Shown in pieces: positions 5,948 to 7,737 of a DNA stretch of 7,737 nucleotides. The stretch comes from Acidobacteriota bacterium. GTDB lineage: Bacteria > Acidobacteriota > UBA6911 > RPQK01 > JADFOI01. The notes under the pieces are model-generated. The model saw only the letters and a list, made by a program, of their open reading frames with translations. It had not been told where the DNA came from and did not search any database. Position 1 is the first letter of the stretch, and each line of letters opens with the position of its first letter. The translations under genes and the position numbers were made by a program. Location: assembly GCA_030624355.1 (NCBI GenBank), contig JAUXKG010000101.1:1-7737 (forward strand). Direction: 5' to 3'.

Positions 5948-6835
5948 TTAGCTGGCCCAGGTCACGATGATCGCACCCGCCACCACGATTGTTGCCGCCG
6001 AAACAAGTTTCCAGGTGATGACTTCAAGACGCTTGAGGAATAGAAAAGAGAGACCGATCACCACCAGCGGAATGATCTGTATGATGGGCACCACCAGAAT
6101 AACAGGGGCCACCTCAAGGGCTCGGAAATAGGCCAGCAAGAACAGGCTGTTGAACAAGCCGGCACCGATATACCATCGCAAGTTGAGTCGACTAAAATCG
6201 GAGCGGCTGGGCAACTGCCTGCGCCCCCACAGGTAGAGGCACAGTATTACGGCAGCAATCATTGTCTTGATGGCCAGGCCGACATATACAGGAGTTCCCT
6301 CATTCAATCCGATCTTGGCGAAAATAGGTTCGATGCCGTAAAAAAAGGCGGCTCCCAGAGGAAACAGAAAGCTCATCCGAGACACATGGGCCAGAGCCAA
6401 AGCCTGAGTGCTGCGAAGCTCCTTCGAAATCATCACCACTCCAGCCATGATCGCCAGGATTCCGACCAGATGGCCGGCAGTGACCGACTCTCCCAAAACA
6501 ACTGCAGCGATCAGGGCCGCATGCAACGGCTGGGAAGCCACCATGGTCTGCGACCGACTGGCACCAATGCGTTTGATACCCTCGTAGGAAAAAGATCGGC
6601 CCAGAATGGTTCCGGCTATGCCGCTGCCGGCAAACGCCAGAGCCGATTTCAAGCTGAGTTCATAGGCTGGATAGGCCACAATGGCAGCCACCGGAACGAA
6701 GATGACAAGATTCGTCAGCAGGACGATGACCAGAACTTCAGTCGACTTTCCGTGCTGCGTGCCAACTCGAATGAGAATATGGCTGACGCCGGCAGAGAAG
6801 GCAGCCAATAGGGCAAAGACTACACCAAGCATCAT
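5948..6835 (-). CDS. EamA-family (DMT superfamily) transporter, 295 aa
   Basis: An inner-membrane protein with about ten hydrophobic helices arranged as two EamA repeats, roughly residues 4-137 and 155-292. The first repeat has the typical RIGASRSQTMVASQPLHAAL stretch and the conserved LGES (114-117) before the helix ending GVVMIS. The second repeat has the matching RALEVAPVILVVPIIQIIPL and ends in a final helix. The length matches the family norm of about 290-300. Members export or import amino acids, nucleotides or other metabolites; the substrate cannot be read from the sequence. The start is ATG 6835 or the next ATG at 6832, after a modest GGTGAGAG (6849-6842). The gene converges on the EF-hand-like gene with only 4 bp between stop codons, and diverges from the ThDP enzyme gene. 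Confidence 0.9.
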   Translation of the reverse strand: MMLGVVFALLAAFSAGVSHILIRVGTQHGKSTEVLVIVLLTNLVIFVPVAAIVAYPAYELSLKSALAFAGSGIAGTILGRSFSYEGIKRIGASRSQTMVASQPLHAALIAAVVLGESVTAGHLVGILAIMAGVVMISKELRSTQALALAHVSRMSFLFPLGAAFFYGIEPIFAKIGLNEGTPVYVGLAIKTMIAAVILCLYLWGRRQLPSRSDFSRLNLRWYIGAGLFNSLFLLAYFRALEVAPVILVVPIIQIIPLVVIGLSFLFLKRLEVITWKLVSAATIVVAGAIIVTWAS

Positions 6836-6896
6836 CTCATGCTCTCACCGGCTGGAAATCCTTCTCCGCTGATCATTGGAAACTGGCTCAGCTCTC

Positions 6897-6902
6897 ATTG
6901 TA
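6897..6902 (-). promoter_or_regulatory. Possible -10 element for the EamA transporter gene
   Basis: TACAAT on the minus strand matches 5 of 6 bases of the -10 consensus, about 60 bp upstream of the start codon. No acceptable -35 box lies at 16-18 bp, so this is a weak call. Confidence 0.2.
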
Positions 6903-6946
6903 CTCTGCAGGTTGCCTACCAATGCTCTTTTCTCTCTGTCCGGCTC

Positions 6947-6975
6947 TTGACCGCACCCAGCGCTGGTAGTAGATT
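6947..6975 (+). promoter_or_regulatory. Candidate sigma70-type promoter for the ThDP enzyme gene
   Basis: TTGACC (6947-6952, 5 of 6 consensus) and TAGATT (6970-6975, 4 of 6) are separated by exactly 17 bp. Transcription would start near 6982, about 97 bases before ATG 7079. The spacer contains the perfect palindrome CCAGCGCTGG (6957-6966), which could be an operator. Confidence 0.42.
6957..6966. repeat. 10-bp perfect palindrome inside the promoter spacer
   Basis: CCAGCGCTGG is its own reverse complement and lies between the candidate -35 and -10 boxes. A repressor bound here would block polymerase. Palindromes of this length are expected several times in a window this size, so only the location is suggestive. 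Confidence 0.35.
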
Positions 6976-7065
6976 CGAAAGCAACTCGCAAGAAATGGGC
7001 TGAATCCAATGCACCCAAGCGAGCGTCACCCGGCCCGAGGGGGACAAAATCGAACTGATCTGCCT

Positions 7066-7073
7066 GGGAGGAG
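7066..7073 (+). promoter_or_regulatory. Shine-Dalgarno site of the ThDP enzyme gene
   Basis: GGGAGGAG ends 5 bases before ATG 7079. It selects this ATG over the out-of-frame ATG at 7074, which opens only a short frame that soon stops. The correct frame is closed upstream by TGA at 7001-7003 with no other ATG between. Confidence 0.75.
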
Positions 7074-7078
7074 ATGCC

Positions 7079-7737
7079 ATGGAAACCAAGACGACAAGTG
7101 ACTCTGCTACGGTTAAAGGCCCGATCAAAGACTGCCTTTTGGGAAACGTCGACCGGCGCTCTTTTCTGCACCGCCTGACGGCCCTGGGTCTGACCGCCAC
7201 AGCCGCCAGCCAGTACTGGGAACTGCTGGCAGCTCCGGCCACCTCTTCCGCTGTGAGTCCAGTGGGTGAGAACGCGATTTCGATCATGGAGGGCACTGCC
7301 GGAGAAATTCTGGTCGAGCAGCTCAAGCAATGCGGGGTCCGCTTCGTCTTCTTTAACCCCTCCACCGGCGACTACCCCATATTCGACGCCCTGCTCAAGC
7401 GTTCCGACATGCAGGTGATCATGGCTCTTCAGGAGGGTGTCCTCACAGCCATGGCGGACGGCTACGCCAAGGCCAGTGGAAAGATCCCGTTCGTAACCTG
7501 CGCCCGACCCGGATTTCCCAACACTCTGGTACACATGTTCAACGCCTATAAGGACCGAACTCCCATCATCGTGGCCATCGACCAGACGAGTGAGAGTTCC
7601 CGGGGCCGCTGGGGCTTCCAGGAGGTGGACGATTTGGCCAAGGCAGCCGAACCCTTCACCCGATGGCGATGGGAAAGCCGGCACGCCGAAACCCTGGCAG
7701 AGGATCTGCGAAGGGCCTTCAAGTTTGCAGCCACACC
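7079..7737 (+). CDS. Tat-exported thiamine-diphosphate-binding enzyme, N-terminal part (acetolactate-synthase-like)
   Basis: The gene runs off the right edge; 219 residues are visible. Residues 25-30 are DRRSFL, a twin-arginine motif with Phe and Leu at the favoured positions, followed by a moderately hydrophobic stretch (LTALGLTATAAS). This indicates folded export by the Tat system. From about residue 71 the PYR domain of ThDP enzymes begins (GTAGEILVEQLKQCGVRFVF). It contains LQEG with E119, matching the catalytic Glu that contacts the aminopyrimidine of ThDP, then ADGYAKASGK, then ARPGFPNTL in place of the usual SGPGATN, and TPIIVAIDQ. Enzymes with this domain include acetolactate synthase, benzoylformate decarboxylase and oxalyl-CoA decarboxylase; the visible part does not discriminate. 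The central and PP (cofactor-binding GDG) domains lie beyond the window. The start is fixed by a good Shine-Dalgarno site. The gene is divergent from the EamA transporter. Confidence 0.87.
   Translation, partial: METKTTSDSATVKGPIKDCLLGNVDRRSFLHRLTALGLTATAASQYWELLAAPATSSAVSPVGENAISIMEGTAGEILVEQLKQCGVRFVFFNPSTGDYPIFDALLKRSDMQVIMALQEGVLTAMADGYAKASGKIPFVTCARPGFPNTLVHMFNAYKDRTPIIVAIDQTSESSRGRWGFQEVDDLAKAAEPFTRWRWESRHAETLAEDLRRAFKFAAT

Noticed and set aside
6386..6811. A 141-codon plus-strand open frame inside the EamA gene
   Set aside because: It is in antisense register with a clear ten-helix transporter and gives a polar, motif-free product.
6845..7684. A 279-codon minus-strand open frame opposite the ThDP enzyme
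   Set aside because: It is an antisense shadow; the plus strand has a Shine-Dalgarno site, Tat signal and PYR domain.

Overview
The window carries six protein-coding genes and no RNA genes, mobile elements, CRISPR arrays or long repeats that I can see. Most genes are moderately GC-rich (about 55-60% in the lines I sampled). Several products look secreted: one Sec signal peptide on a large metallohydrolase, one on a small protein, and a twin-arginine (Tat) signal on a thiamine-diphosphate enzyme. A PD40-propeller/amidohydrolase fusion, a CehA/McbA-type hydrolase and a Tat-exported ThDP enzyme together suggest a Gram-negative heterotroph, perhaps Acidobacteriota or a similar environmental lineage. 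That assignment is an impression from gene content, not a phylogenetic result.

Layout, left to right. Positions 1-2249 (+) hold the 3' part of a PD40 beta-propeller plus amidohydrolase fusion that enters from the left edge. Positions 2335-2799 (-) hold a small cupin whose base composition (about 45% GC by my count) is clearly lower than its neighbours. Positions 2800-3120 are a 321-bp divergent intergenic region with a candidate sigma70-type promoter for the cupin, a possible 5'-UTR hairpin and a 9-bp inverted repeat. Positions 3121-5340 (+) hold a secreted 739-residue CehA/McbA-family metallohydrolase. It is followed with zero spacing (TGAATG) by 5341-5943 (+), a 200-residue secreted protein with an EF-hand-like calcium loop. 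Positions 5948-6835 (-) hold a ten-helix EamA/DMT-type transporter, convergent with the previous gene and only 4 bp from it. Positions 6836-7078 are a divergent intergenic region with a candidate promoter whose spacer contains a perfect 10-bp palindrome. From 7079 to the right edge (+) is the N-terminal part of a ThDP-binding (acetolactate-synthase-like) enzyme with a Tat signal.

How the genes might work together. Two different metal-dependent hydrolase folds, a small oxygenase/isomerase-like cupin, a drug/metabolite exporter and a ThDP lyase fit a catabolic or scavenging neighbourhood acting partly in the periplasm. Only the 3121-5943 pair is supported as a transcription and translation unit. 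The other genes change strand repeatedly, so a common pathway is inference. I found no convincing wholly novel system. The most unusual points are the exported ThDP enzyme, the hydrolase/EF-hand gene pair and the compositionally distinct cupin.
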